The notes under the pieces are model-generated. The model worked only from the letters and a program-made list of their open reading frames with translations, was not told the origin of the DNA and did no database searches. DNA of 64,000 nt. It comes from Cephalopachus bancanus (Eukaryota > Chordata > Mammalia > Primates > Tarsiidae). Position numbers and translations under genes: made by a program. Below, one piece after another: positions 33,481 through 46,850 of this stretch. The stretch lies in the NCBI GenBank assembly GCA_027257055.1, contig JAPVLO010000115.1, forward strand, positions 1,860,001 through 1,924,000, written 5' to 3'. How positions within the stretch are numbered: the first letter of the stretch is position 1; every line of letters starts with the position of its first letter.

Positions 33481-35599
33481 AATTAATTTAAAATATTTTA
33501 ATAGCCAGTTGCACCAAAGTAATTACTAAATAGGTAGATTATTTGCAACAAAAAAGGTTCAAGAATTTGTACTAATCCTGTGTAAAGTACATTTCAAAGA
33601 AATAGATTTGATTATAATTTATTCACTTGCATTTTATTTGACCTCCTAGTTCACAGTGGTAGGGAGGAGCGATTACATTAGACTGAATAACCTTAATTAA
33701 TTCTTCCTACTTCTTAAGTGGTAATTCTCACCCAACCTGTATGGACGCCTTGTTTTTCTTTTTCTTTTTTTCTCTCCTAATCACCTTTACATTTTTAACT
33801 TTATCCTAAGCCTCCACTGATTTCATCAAGAAGAATAGAAGAGGAATAACATAGGAGCTAAAATAGCAAGAGTCACTTGGCCTCTTTTGTTAATAGTGTT
33901 GGATTATTTCTAACACATCAAAATATAGATATAGCCTTATGTATACACTGATGTAGAGTTGATTGTCTCTTCAAAAATAGAAAGGTACTGTGGACTTGTT
34001 TTGCATGGTGACTTGGTTACAGGCATGTATTTTATAATTTTGGGATAAGGAAAGCAAGATAAGGAATCTATCCAAGTGTTTAACATGAGAGATTTTATGT
34101 TTTTGTCCTTGTTTTCTGGGAAAATATTCTATTTACTTCAAGCAGAACTTTGCACACTTACTCAATGTTGAGTGGCAGCCCCACTGAGACAGAGCTTGAA
34201 GAAGATTGGCCCAGATTTTAGCCCCTTTCTTCAGAAATGGAGTCAGATTACTCTTGTGTTGGTGACATAAAATTGGCCATGGTGGATTGCTTAATAGTAA
34301 AACTGAAGGACAACTGTTTAGCGAGACAAAGTATCTCAAAAAGGCACTGTATTAGCCAAGAAGACAACTAAGATGTCAAAAGGAGACAGTGAAGAAAGCA
34401 TGGATTCCCACCTTCCCTATAGAAACCCACCTTAAGCCAAGTTAGTCTCCTTACCATCCCAGAATTGAGGTGAAAATCTAGAGAAATTTCTTGTTTCCCC
34501 AAAACATTTTGAAAGGCACATCTGAAACTTTGCATATGTTCCTATTGAATGTGTTCTATTTCTCTAAACTGTATGTGTCAATGGGTTTTCTATCTCAACA
34601 GTTTACTCCATCTGTGAACACTCGGGCCGTTTCAACTGAGTTACTACCATTACAGATAGAGGTGAACACTTTATAACTCATTATATTTACTGGTCATCTG
34701 CCAATGATGTTCAAGCCATATATTACACAGTCAAACGTCAGGTGGAAGAGCAGAGAGCTATTTAGAAGACTCAACTCTTCCTTCTAGTCATAATTCTCTG
34801 ACACACCCAAACAACATTGTCTTTTACCTGTTTTCCTATAAATAAGGTAAAAAATGAGGGGAATTCCTTGGTGCCCTGTTCTCATAAAAACAATTTTTTT
34901 CCTGTGTCACAGCTATGATTGAGCCCTACGTTCAGAATGTTTTCAAAGTTTCCAAATCCTATGATCTACCTTCACAGTTGAGCCTCCCTCCCAATACCCA
35001 TTATAACTTTTACTGGAGAATTCTACATTCATATAGACTTGGACTTTCAGACATTGAATGTGTTTATTGGTATGTTCCACCAGTGATGAGAGAGAAGGTA
35101 CAAACCAGGTAGACAAATCTAAAAGGTAGGAGGACACAGTTACAACCAGAGAATAAATGATATGCTCTAGTACCCCCCAACCCTCTTTCTTTTAACTTCA
35201 TCTTCTCTGTGGTGATTGCTTTAAGGGAGCATAGATATACATTCTGACTGGAAGTTGGGATGTGGTAAGAGAGAAGTTCAAAGCTGCATTTATTAAAACT
35301 GAGAAAATGGTCGCTGTGCATATCTAAGGATGGTGAGGGGCAAGTAGAGACTAAGGGAGCAGCTCAGTCTTTCCTTGTCTACCACTGGCTATTTCTCTAA
35401 ATCACATATTTCTAACCCACATAACTCAGATCACCTCTGGTACACAATCTTCAGAGTGTTACTTCTTGGTCAGATACTGGTACAGAGAAGTCGTGGCTCA
35501 GTTACCTTCTTTGGAATCAATATTACACTTCCAATGGATGCAGAATTGGCTTTATTTCCTCAGGTCTCTTCTCTATCTATTGTTTTCTTTTTTCTTTTG
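33481..35599. other. No gene or repeat recognised
   Basis: About 2.1 kb of unique-looking AT-rich DNA. The plus-strand 65-codon frame at 34915-35112 and minus-strand 85-codon frame at 35064-35321 are unremarkable. Confidence 0.5.
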
Positions 35600-35709
35600 C
35601 TCATGTCCTACTTTTAAAGGCCCAGTTTGTGCCCCACCTCTTCCAGGAAATCTTTCTTGGTTGGTTGAGACCTCAATTCTGAAATCTCAGAGCGCTCATC
35701 ATCTAAATT
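35600..35709 (+). mobile_element. L2 fragment, sense
   Basis: 'ctcatgtcctacttttaaag', 'gcccagtttgtgcccc' and 'ttccaggaaatctttcttgg' match L2 3' text. It is cut on its right by the Alu insertion. Confidence 0.5.
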
Positions 35710-36008
35710 TTTGTTTGTTTGTTTGTTGAGTTGGAGTCTCACCCTGTCACCCAGGCTGGAGTGCAGTGGCGCGCTCACGGCCACTGCAGCCTCGACCGCC
35801 TGGAGTCAGGTGATCCTTCTAACTCAGCCTTCCAAGTAGCTGGAACTACAGGTATGCGCCACCATGCCCAGCTATTTTTTGATTTCTTGTAGAGACGAGG
35901 TCTCACCAAGTTGCCCAGGCTGGTCTCAAACCTGCGGGCTCAGGCAATCCACTTGCCTCGGTCTCCCAAACTGCTGGGATTACAGGCTGAGCCACTGAGC
36001 CCAGTCTG
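35710..36008 (-). mobile_element. Alu SINE, full-length dimer, antisense
   Basis: A GTTT-rich tail is followed by both arms. The target duplication catcatctaaatt is exact over 13 bp at 35697-35709 and 36009-36021. It has the local 5'-end variant 'attacaggctgagcc' on this strand. Confidence 0.95.
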
Positions 36009-36284
36009 CATCATCTAAATTAATCATCTTGGTACCATTTCAGAGGAGACTCTATACCTCATCAGCTCCATGCTTCCTGCCTTCTGTCTTACTATCTGAA
36101 GATTATACTTGGAATTCTAGAAACCAAAAATCCATGTGATCATGGTTGCTTGACCTAGTGAAGCCTCCAAATTCCTGCACCAAATTCATAAATATTTTCT
36201 TCCCCTGGAGATCTCAAACCCAAAGTAGACTAGAAGTAAGTTGAAGTGCTTTGATGTCCAACACCACTACCATGATGATCCCCA

Positions 36285-36460
36285 GTGCGACCTGTAGCCA
36301 AGGACCAGTAAACTACTGAATCTTTCTAAGTCTTAATTCACTCAAATTAAAATATGTGTAATTATAGACCCTACTACACAAAATCTATTATTAAGATAAG
36401 GCATATGCACACTTAGGAGTGTTTGGTCCGGTTGAATATTAACTGCAATTATTTTCCTCC
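36285..36460 (-). mobile_element. MIR relic, antisense
   Basis: 'tactgaatctttctaagtct', 'taattcactcaaattaaaat', 'attaagataaggcatatgca' and 'aatattaactgcaattattt' follow antisense MIR with heavy divergence. Confidence 0.55.
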
Positions 36461-36461
36461 T

Positions 36462-36695
36462 CCTTCTACTTCCTACTCCCTATCACTCTTCACCATTTTC
36501 CTTGCTTTTTCTAAAACAGTCACTGTTGCAACTTACTATTTTCCACCTTCTTGTTGTCATTTAATTCAATGACATAACAGTCTTACTAGACTATAACTAG
36601 GCATGTTATCATCATGACCTACAACCTATTCTCCTGGCACCTATCCCTATGACCCTGACTTGCATATTGTGCACTGGCATAAATGAATGAACGAC
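36462..36695 (+). mobile_element. L2 LINE 3' end, sense
   Basis: 'agactataactaggcatgtt', 'catcatgacctacaacctat' and 'tggcataaatgaatgaacga' give the typical L2 3' terminus with its short tail repeat. Confidence 0.6.
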
Positions 36696-37479
36696 TGATT
36701 ACCTATGACTTTCTTTTAAAGACTGGTACCTGCTTTAATGTGTGTTTGTATCAAAATTGGCTCTTGCTCTGTCTGCCCACATCAGTGGTCTTGGTGTTTT
36801 GAGGACAGGGACTGTCAGGGTAATTGGTTTTGCACCACAGAGCATGCATAAAAAGCCTAATTGATGATGACATTTCAGTAGCCAACAACACTCGAAGTCA
36901 GGAAAGATTTTTTTTTTAAGTATCATCTTTATGTTTAATGGAACATTCAATCCTTCTCCTTAAGAGTTTTATTTTCTAATTTTCCCAAACTGCATTTCTA
37001 GTTTCTACATGTTACTTGTCTCATGGTGACAGTTTCAGGCATTTTCCCAAATGCTAATGATACAAAGGATGAATGATAGTGAGGGTAAATTGCTGGAGAG
37101 CCACGCTTTTGAAAAGATAAAAAGAACAAGAAATGGGACTTCTTTAGCTTCTGTTCAATTTCAATGACACATTTCTTATTAGCTGGCTTTGTTTTTACTC
37201 TGTGGGTATTTAAATTTTAGCAAACTGAGTAGTTTCTCCCAGAGAACTACCAATTGAGCATTTTTAAACTATGGCAAACAGTGTTTTTCTCATATGAAGT
37301 AGATTACATTATTGGAAAGAATCACTGAAAATGCCCTTGAATTGTTGACTTGGTTCCCAAAGTGGGTTTTACTTGCAGGGAACGTGGAAAAGCTAGTGTG
37401 AATGAAATGGGCCCCATTCTCGTCCTAGGTTACATTTTCTGTGTATTTATGGGTTTCTCCTGCCCTCCACTAATCAATA
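36696..37479. other. No gene or repeat recognised
   Basis: Anonymous DNA with a short T-run at 36909-36917. Confidence 0.45.
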
Positions 37480-38000
37480 GCCCACGTTGTTGTCAGAGTG
37501 TATTTTCTAAAATGCACACCTGATAGCATTATTTCCCTACTAACACTACTAACACCTTGTAATGAGTCTTATTTGACTTCTACAAAAAATGCAAACTTTT
37601 TGCCTCTACAGGCTTAGCTACTGCTGTTCTCAAAGTATGCCATAGTCATCTGGCCTTTGGAACTTTACATGTCTGTTCCTGTTGTCTAGAACCTAGAGCA
37701 GACTGTCATCCTGGCACTCTCCCAGCTAACCTTGTATTCTCTTGACTCCTGTTAATCACTCAGAATTCTACCTGAATGTCACTCCTACCAGGAAGCCTTC
37801 TATAACTCTCTGCTGATGTAGTCATACCCCTTTATGATTGTACAGGCCCAGGTATGCCCAACACCACACCATAGCCTTGCATAGTCATTCCCTAGTTGAT
37901 ACCCCTTGGCAGTCTGCTCAGAGGAAATGAATGTCCTATTCACAAGTCTCCTGCAGAGTCCAGCATAGTGAACGCCTCACATACTTCTGGAATGTTGTGC
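37480..38000 (+). mobile_element. L2 LINE 3' part, sense
   Basis: 'gagtgtattttctaaaatgc', 'acacctgatagcattatttc', 'ctgttcctgttgtctagaac', 'cctgaatgtcactcctacca', 'ggaagccttctataactctc' and 'gtccagcatagtgaacgcct' run in L2 order over half a kilobase. Confidence 0.75.
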
Positions 38001-39627
38001 CAGTGATAGTATATTTGGGATAAAAAGTAAGACCTAAGAAATAGTAGGATCCTAAGCTATTTTGCTGAGAGTAGATCCACACATTTAACTTATACCTCAC
38101 TTGAACCTGATTGCTTCATGAGCTGTTTTCTCAACCACAACAAAAGAGGCTGCTAAGCAGACCGTTAAGAAGCCTTCTGCAGCATCTGCCTCCAATCGGT
38201 AATTGGTATTCCATATATATTGTCGCTATGAGAATCATACTTCCCTCTCTCAATAGCATTTCTGTCAATGATCAATAAAACTTGAATACCTAGTTCCCCA
38301 TTATTTTTGCAACTGAGAATAAAACATGAAAAATAAATTTATAAAGGAAGATTTTCTTGACCATGAAGCTTGTGAACTTTAGAAGAGTTTGTATAGGAAG
38401 ATGACCAAATATTGCCTCAGGCTATTGCCTTCTTAGTCATTGATTTTGTGGGCAAATGAACTGTCAATCAGTTTTTGGTTGCCATGATGGGTCACTACTC
38501 TGAAACAAGTAAAGGGTATCACTATGATCACACTTGGCCACCTCAAAGTTATGACAATGTCTAAAATAACATTCCACACAAACTTAATGATTGAGGTAAC
38601 CAAGAGGTTTCAATATAGTCTTAATACTTGTATAGTTCAGTTCTGGTGCTCACGATTTCTAATGCAGCAGCTGGACCAGATGAAGCTATTAGAAGGGTGA
38701 GGATCAGATCATAGCAATTATCCACTTAACGTGGCATTTATCTGAAACACTCTGTGCAAGGTCATTTAGACTAACCACCATTTATTTCATGAACACTTTC
38801 TTGAAACCAGAAATAATCATAAAGATAATAATTTATTGCAAGCATAATCCATTCAAGAAAAATAATTAGCCTGAGCAATTATTGTAGGAAAATATTCACC
38901 GTCCATAAAACATATGCCTAAATCTGTTTCTTGCTCCCCTTTGAAGAGATTAGTTACATATGGTTTATATGGTATGCCCCTTGCAGATGTTGATATTTTA
39001 AAAAAATCATGAACTAGCATTATTAATCTTTTTGTGAAGAACAAAAGAATTAATTGAGAGCTTCATTATCATAGATGATTGAGGTTTTAGATGATAATGG
39101 CATTTTATTTCAAAAGTTCATCAAACAGAGAATTTTAATTGTGAAGCTTGACTAATCATGACCACTTTGACTCTTGATAATTATGTATCAAGATGGAAGT
39201 TTTTAATGAGTCTTTTTGAAATTAAGGGTACATTCTGCCATTGTGTATTTGATACAGAAAAAAAAAGTTCCGAATTCTAATATTTGAAAATGTCAAAAAC
39301 CTACTTCTAAGCATACTTGTTCTAAAAATACATTTGGAGAATTTAAATTAGAAGTAGATGAGCTGAGATTCAGGATTGTTAGAGTGGTTTTCAGCCGTTG
39401 AGAGGGAACAGTCATGGGGCTAACTTCAATAATAAGCTAACAAAAGAAACCAACAAATCCTTTGTGTAAGAAATTGCCTTCTAACTGGAAACAAAGGGGT
39501 TAAGGTACATGTGAGAGGATTCTAAATGCCCATCCCCCAGGTAGACCTATTAAGAAAATGCTCTGTGGCAAGTTTTTCTATTTCTCAAACTCTCTGTGAC
39601 AGATCATTTAGAAAAGCAAGTTCAAGC
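38001..39627. other. Unique AT-rich DNA, no gene recognised
   Basis: About 1.6 kb free of recognisable repeats. It is rich in TAAT/ATTA words (for example near 38200, 38860 and 39150-39190). It could hold conserved non-coding sequence, but that cannot be judged from one genome. Confidence 0.5.
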
Positions 39628-39892
39628 CGGGCTCGGTGGCTCAGCCTGTAATCCCGTGCCTTTGGGAGGCTGAGGTGAGTGGATTGCCTGAGACCGTGGG
39701 TTCGAGACCTGCCTGGGCAACTTGGCGAGACCTCATCTCTACAATAAATCAAAAAATTAGCCGGGCGTGGTAGTGCACGCCCGTAGTTCCAGCTACTTGG
39801 AAGGCTGAGGCGGAAGGATCACCAGAGTCCAGCAGGTCAAGGCTGCAGTGGCCGGGAGCGGCCACTGCACTCCAGTCTGGGCGACAGACATA
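39628..39892 (+). mobile_element. Alu SINE, young local variant, sense, no A-tail
   Basis: It is the cleanest copy in the window, from 'gccgggctcggtggctcag' to 'ccagtctgggcgacaga'. It then stops at 'catatgtaatg' without the usual terminal A-tail. Low divergence and many intact CpGs suggest a young copy. Possible flanking similarity (aagttcaa / aagtattcaa) is too weak to be called a target duplication. Confidence 0.93.
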
Positions 39893-40754
39893 TGTAATGA
39901 AAGTATTCAAGTGTCCCTCTATAGCAGCTATTGCTGGAGCTGGTGTAAACTTCAGAGCTGAAGCCACATGAAGAAGACAGTGATTTCTCTGCAAATTAAT
40001 CTTTCTCTCCTGACTTTCACTTTGGTTCAAATATAAACATGATTTGTTGGGAAACTGGATCTGCTATTAGAAAAGCTTCTTTTAACAGGTGACATTTCTA
40101 AACTGGGACTCAAGGAGTGAATTTATTTTTCTTTTACATAACAAAACAGAAGATCAAAAAAAGAGTAAAAAATTAGGAAGTTCTAAGGCTTCTCTCAAAC
40201 TTTTCCTAGCATCCCACCAGCTCCTACAGTATAATCAGCACTTCAATAGAAAGATATACAATTCCTGATCAACAGCATTCCCAATGAAGTATAACCAAGT
40301 CAAATTAAAAAAAAAAATTAGTATGTAGTCAGGAGCCAACTGATTACATCATTAGATAATACTTTTTTAGATAATACTTTTTTTTTCTCATGAGACTTTA
40401 ATTGGGACCTTCCTGGATTGAAAACTCTTCTAAAATCTTAGTTTCCAGAACTCAATACAGAGCGAAATTTGGGATCACATGACATACAATTTCCTTTAAA
40501 TAGTAGACATCTCTCTGGGCAGGACTAAGAACCAGAGATACAACAATTTTTGATAGGCAAAATAGGCTCTGTTAGCTGATGTATGAAGCAAATCTACCCA
40601 AAGGCTGAAACAGGGGAGCATCCACTGATTACACAAAAGGGAAACAAATACATTGGAGGTTCAAACTCCTCACCTGAGCCATGTTTGCATGAGAGTGGGA
40701 GCGGGATCAGAGTTCTTTTTAAACCATCTAGGGAAGATGCACAGTCTCCTGCCC
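39893..40754. other. No gene or repeat recognised
   Basis: Anonymous DNA except for a small tandem duplication at 40352-40381. Confidence 0.45.
40352..40381 (+). repeat. 15-bp tandem duplication
   Basis: Two perfect copies of ttagataatactttt lie head to tail, followed by extra T. This is typical replication slippage. Confidence 0.9.
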
Positions 40755-41269
40755 TGTTAATCAGGCTTCTACAGAGAAACAGAACAAATGAGATCTATAT
40801 AGCTATCTAGAAACAGATTTAATGCCAGGGGCTTGGCTCATATGATTATAGAGTGTGAGAAGTCTCATGATTTGCTATTTGCAAGTTGGAGGCCCAGGAA
40901 AGTCGCCAACGATGCAGTTTCGGTCCAAGCCCGGTACCAAGGGAGTCAGTGGCATAAGTCCTGGTCTGACTCTGGAGGCCTGAGAACCAGGAGTGCTGAT
41001 GGCCAAGAGCAGGAGAAGATAAATAGCCCAACTGAAGCAAAAAGAGCAAATTTGCCTTTCTTCTGTCTTTTTGTTCTATCCTAGTCCTCAATGGATTGGA
41101 TGATGCTTACCCCCATCAGTGACAGCAGATCTTCTTTACTTAGTCTATTGATTCAAATACTAATCTTTTCAAAAAACACCCTCACAGACATACCCAGAAA
41201 TAATGTTTTACCAGTCATACGGGCATCCCTTAGCCCAGTCAAGTTGATACAAAAAAATTAACCATCACA
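40755..41269 (-). mobile_element. Solo LTR (ERVL/MaLR-like), antisense
   Basis: On the minus strand it starts 'tgtgatggttaattttttt', continues 'caacttgactgggctaaggg' and 'ttgaatcaatagactaagta', and ends '...gtttctctgtagaagcctg' then 'attaaca'. This is the layout of a common mammalian LTR. Flanks tgccc (40750-40754) and tgctc (41270-41274) fit a 5-bp duplication with one change. No internal region is present. Frames of 75-83 codons inside are relic or chance. Confidence 0.8.
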
Positions 41270-42519
41270 TGCTCCATTTCTTTTTTGGCCATAGTTGCCA
41301 GAGGGGACAGAGGTAGGACATGATTTGGGTGAAGACTGATAAGTACTTTTATTAGAAAAAAGATTATAAGCCCAATCTGAATTGTACAATAAAGTGAACA
41401 TTGAGCTGAGACTTCTACTAACCTCTACGGTGCTTTCATGCAAATGGGAAAAGAAACAGCTGATGTTAGGAAACCCAACTTCGGCAAACAGAAAGTGTGT
41501 GAGATGGCCCTGCTCAGAAAATATGGTGTGCAGTAAATTTAGACAACATGAACTCAGTGGTGAGGCCATGATTAAAATGAAAGGAAATAAACACATATTT
41601 GCTTGTCTGTGCAGTCATCTACTATCTATGGAAAGGGTAGTTAGGCTCACAGCCGTAAAGCCAACAAGTCCCATTTGATTCGAGATTGTTGAATTTTGTA
41701 TTGATTCTAACAAAGCTATGGTCTGTTACCTGTAAATCATATCAATTGATCCGCACATACATGAATGTAGCCAGGCTATATAAGAAGACTGTGTGTTCAC
41801 TCTTCCCCCTTTAGATCCCTGCCCTAACCCTTAACCACATACAGATGTTGGTCTCAGCATGATCTCTCTTGGGTCCCTGTTTCTTTCCTTCCTGTTCCTG
41901 TTCCCCATGCTTGTTAGCTGATAACTACCTCTGGACCTCTCGGTTGGAGATTCCATAGACTCCCTGTGGCTTTTTGACCTTAGCTCTAGTCCCTTTCTCA
42001 GTTTGACTCTGTTCCTGGCCTTAAATTTCCTGCTCTAATTCTGACCCCACAGTGGTCATTTTTCCTAGTTATAGTTTACTCAGACTGACTATAGCTGAGT
42101 TCATATTCCCTTAATATCTGACTTTGACAAAGGATACAGTCTTATCCTTGGCATGTACAAAAGTAGACACACCATAAGTATTTGTTGAAATTGCTAAATA
42201 AATTAGGTAACTGAATTTGCCACTGGTCATTTCTGGAACTGCTGGTTGCACTTATAGACTTATGGATTTATCTAATTTATTTAACTTCAATTAGGGCTTC
42301 TTTAATCAATCTATCTCAAAACCGTATTAGCTGCATGGTTAATCCTATGATGAGGACAATTTATCCATTGGTGAATGAGGACTGATTGAATTAGCTAAAA
42401 ATGGCTGGACTAAATTAGCTTCAAAAGAGAAGAGCTTTAGTCATTTGGGGTTAGTTTGTCATCCCTTGATCACTGAATGTTCTAGGCCAAGACCTTATCA
42501 AAGTCACCAATGTGATTGA
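41270..42519. other. No gene recognised
   Basis: Mostly unique. Opposite-strand frames of 112 codons (minus, 41258-41596) and 98 codons (plus, 41382-41678) overlap and have no domain. A short L2-like end may lie at 42130-42200. The 42240-42480 part is dense in ATTA-type words. Confidence 0.5.
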
Positions 42520-42725
42520 GCACTAAATAACTACCATTCAAGAGCAGGCAATATGCTATACGTGCCTTATTAGAGAAATCTCACAGCTGAAAGGTAAGTC
42601 TTGTTTCACAGATAAAAGCTTGAAGCAAAGAAGTGAAATCACTTGTCCAATATAACTAGAGCAACAGACAGATGCTAGAGCCTGAGCTCTAACTCAGGTC
42701 TGGATAATTCCAAAGACCACCTCCC
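42520..42725 (+). mobile_element. MIR relic, sense
   Basis: 'aagagcaggcaatatgctat', 'tcttgtttcacagataaaag', 'aatcacttgtccaatataac' and 'gagctctaactcaggtctgg' are in MIR order. Confidence 0.75.
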
Positions 42726-43880
<1,155 letters not shown>

Positions 43881-43944
43881 GAACACCATAAATGAGTTCA
43901 AGTACACAGGCAGAAGAGGCTAAATGTTAGAGTGGTTGAAAGTG

Positions 43945-44150
43945 ATTTGATGATAATAGTTGCTCTGTAAATACTCATATGTGCCAGCCCCTAAATTGTC
44001 TCTAAACCATACAAAAACACTGTTGAGTGTTTTCTCCCCCCAAACAGAGGAAAAACAGAGTTTGAGAGATTGGTGCACATAAGATATACAGCTTATGTAT
44101 AGCAAAGCCAGTTTTCAAACCTAAGCCCACCAGAATCCTGCTGATATTGA
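43945..44150 (+). mobile_element. MIR relic, sense
   Basis: 'tgataatagttgctctgtaa', 'tactcatatgtgccagcccc', 'tttgagagattggtgcacat' and 'ccagttttcaaacctaagcc' run in MIR order. Confidence 0.65.
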
Positions 44151-45104
44151 TTCCACTGCAGCATGCTGAAAAGAAAGGTGAACAGGTGGGCTGCCTCTCT
44201 AGGCAGGAGCATAGAAGGGAGGTGGGGGTGAGGCAGCATGAAGCTGGAGTGTGTCGTATACTCAGGAGCCTCTCCTCAGGGCCAGGCAGGTCAGGATGCG
44301 TATAAGCCACAGCAAGAGAGAGGCAGGGTTGCAGTCAGGAAGCAGAAAAACTCTCCTTGAAGGACCCAGCCACCCTTCTCCTTTTGCACAGAGGACAAGA
44401 GGACACGCAAGCCTCCATCCTCTGGTGGGCATGACGCCTGACTACACGGCACTCACACCAAGGACCAGAACAGATGAACTGCTTGGACCCGCCGGCAGTG
44501 AGTGAAATCCAACTCTCATTTTCATCCACTGGAACCCAGACCTCATCAAACGCCCACAACAGTTTTAAAGAGAATGTTAGTTACAATCCAGAGCTAATTA
44601 AAACTTTCCATAAAATGACTCTTTAAAATTTAAGTGGCCTTGAATGCTAACAGCCCAGGCTTGTCTTTAACTGCAGAATTATTATTAACACATCAGCACG
44701 GCAATACCAGCCATTGAATTTGCTCGGCAATTTCGAAATAATGATGTTTTGAGTGTTTCCAGCTGAAATGGTGTGTCCCTTTCAATTCTGACCCAGCAGG
44801 CCATTGGCCTCCTCCCTCTGCTGCTTCCCCCATACTGATGCCCTCCCCCTGAGGCCCACACTGAGCTTCTTGCAGCTCTGCTTGCAACTGCCCGGGTTCC
44901 AGAATTTAGCTCTGCCCTGACGCCCACCTGCTAAGATGGATTTTTTTTAAATGTTGATCATCCCTTGAAAGCAGAAACTGCATTCATGTGGGATGCACTG
45001 TAATGTATGGTGAGGGTATGGGATGGTCAGAGCTCATTTCAGTCCTGATGCTGTCCCTTAGAACGAGTTTAGAATGAGTTATTAGGACATTATGGCTACT
45101 AATG
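44151..45104. other. Unique DNA, no gene recognised
   Basis: No repeat seen. The 44575-44800 part has a mixed, balanced composition with homeodomain-type words (gctaattaaaa, gaattattatta). The minus-strand 102-codon frame at 44002-44310 and plus-strand 84-codon frame at 44251-44505 have no recognisable domain. Confidence 0.5.
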
Positions 45105-45200
45105 ACAATAATTGCTAACATTTGTTGAGCACTTACTGTGTGCCAAGCACAATTTACATCCATTGCCTAAATTTCCCCAACAAGCCTCATTTTTATTTAT
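45105..45200 (+). mobile_element. MIR 5' half, sense
   Basis: 'aataattgctaacatttgtt', 'gagcacttactgtgtgccaa' and 'gcacaatttacatccattgc' are near-consensus MIR. It breaks off at about 45200. Confidence 0.85.
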
Positions 45201-45202
45201 TC

Positions 45203-45460
45203 TGTTTAACAAACAGCTATAAAGTGCTCACTACAACACTCTGTATATACCTGGCACCGTTGTGTTTTATGTACATTAATAAATTAATTCTCATAAAATT
45301 TCAATGACGTAGTTACAGTTATGATTCCCATTTTACAGAGGACTGAACTCAGATTCAGAGGGATGAAGCAACTAGAGGTTAAGTAACACATTTTACACAG
45401 TTGAAAAGTATAACAGTGGTCCAATGCCAAAATTCAAATCAATAGAGACAGCCTCCAGAT
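45203..45460 (+). mobile_element. MIR relic, sense, adjacent second copy
   Basis: 'ttctcataaaatttcaatga', 'ttcccattttacagaggact', 'gaggttaagtaacacatttt' and 'ccaatgccaaaattcaaatc' form a nearly full MIR directly after the truncated one. Confidence 0.8.
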
Positions 45461-45504
45461 GTCACACATACTTGTTCCTCTATACTGCAGGTCCTTCTGA
45501 GTTA

Positions 45505-45665
45505 GCATGCTTCAGAATCATCCTCAGGGCTCATTAAGACACAAATTTCTGGGTTCCAACCACCTCTCCTTTACCCTGCCGGGTTCTGTTTCTGCCGGAG
45601 ATTGGGCTCAAGAATATGCACTTCTAAAAAGTTCATAGATGATATTGATATTGCTGTCTGAGACG
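45505..45665. mobile_element. MER5-type hAT relic
   Basis: 'cttcagaatcatcctcaggg', 'aatttctgggttccaaccac', 'ctcaagaatatgcacttcta' and 'aaaagttcatagatgatatt' follow MER5A. Confidence 0.65.
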
Positions 45666-45769
45666 GTGTTGCCAATGTTCCAATTATCTCCCTTATTGCA
45701 GATGTTACATAGCTAGGAAGTAGCTGAACTGCACTTCAGAAGTAGATTTATTGAGCATGCATAGAACAA

Positions 45770-45890
45770 CCGGAATCTGTTTCCCCATCTTTATAATGGG
45801 GATATTAATATTTTCTAACTTTCAAATTTGTTAATAGTAATGGAAGTAATAAATATTATAGACTAAGGCACATATAGCATAACTTGTTGA
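45770..45890 (-). mobile_element. MIR fragment, antisense
   Basis: 'ctgtttccccatctttataa' and 'tggggatattaatattttct' are the antisense MIR core. Confidence 0.6.
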
Positions 45891-46535
45891 GTGTTTTCTT
45901 TCACTGTATCCTTAAAAATCTTTTATACAGTGTATGCCAAATGAATGTAAGCTAGATTTTGCTGAATCCATCCTATTGCTTGGAAACAAACTTTTCTTGC
46001 TGCTGCCATGTGGATGCTCCTGATTCTACAGTCCTTAGTAATAACCTTCCTTTTAGTATCCAAATATCAAAGATCCAAACAGACCTTTCTCTTCTAGAGT
46101 CCAAGTTCCCAAGGTTGTCACATTCTATAACTACTGGGTGACACTATTAAAATTTATTTCCATATAAAAAGTACCTCATGAAGTTGGTAGTGTGGCAGCC
46201 CTGTTGGTCTCTAGCACTTTGATTTTATTTTTTCTTTTTTGAAGTCCAGAATAAGTATAAATAAAGTTTCTTCATTAATTCCAGTTTTAGGCCTGCCTTC
46301 TGATACAGATCTTTCTAAACAGAAAGCAAACTTTCAGATTATTATATTTAAGAGTTTAGTTCCCCATTACCTCTACCTCGACAATTTTACATAACCCAAA
46401 TATTCTCGTATTCCTCCCTATGCCTACACGATACAAAAGTAAAACAAAAGAAACAAACAGAAAACTTCTGCTTTCAAAACAGTCTAAACATTCATGTCAA
46501 GTGGGGAAAGAAAGCTGAAAAAGTCTTTGATTTAG
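45891..46535. other. No gene or repeat recognised
   Basis: Anonymous AT-rich DNA. A 60-codon frame at 45959-46141 is unremarkable. Confidence 0.45.
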
Positions 46536-46539
46536 CAAT

Positions 46540-46850
46540 TTTACTTCCAGGAATTTCCCTGAAGACTCTTCCTCAATAATACTCAAAACAGACAAACACC
46601 ATATGAGCAACATTATTCATTCAGGTATTATTTATTATAGCAGCATTCTGGGATGAACTAATGCCTATTCATAAAATATTGTTGCTGTATTCACACAGTG
46701 AAGTGATGTGCATCTTTAGAAATAAATAAGGAAGATATTTGTGAACTGATCTGAAGTAATTTCCAGGATCTGTGTTCTTAAGTAAAAAAAAAAAAAAAAA
46801 GCACAATACAAAAAGGTGTATATAGTACTTTACCTTTTATGTGAAAAAAT
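46540..46850 (+). mobile_element. Old L1 3' part, sense
   Basis: 'aattttacttccaggaattt', 'ccctgaagactcttcctcaa', 'tattatttattatagcagca' and 'gtgcatctttagaaataaat' follow an L1M layout, with an A-run at 46784-46800. Confidence 0.6.

Noticed and set aside
41770..41800. TATA-like 'gctatataagaag' as a promoter
   Set aside because: One AT-rich word without a CpG island, initiator or following open frame.
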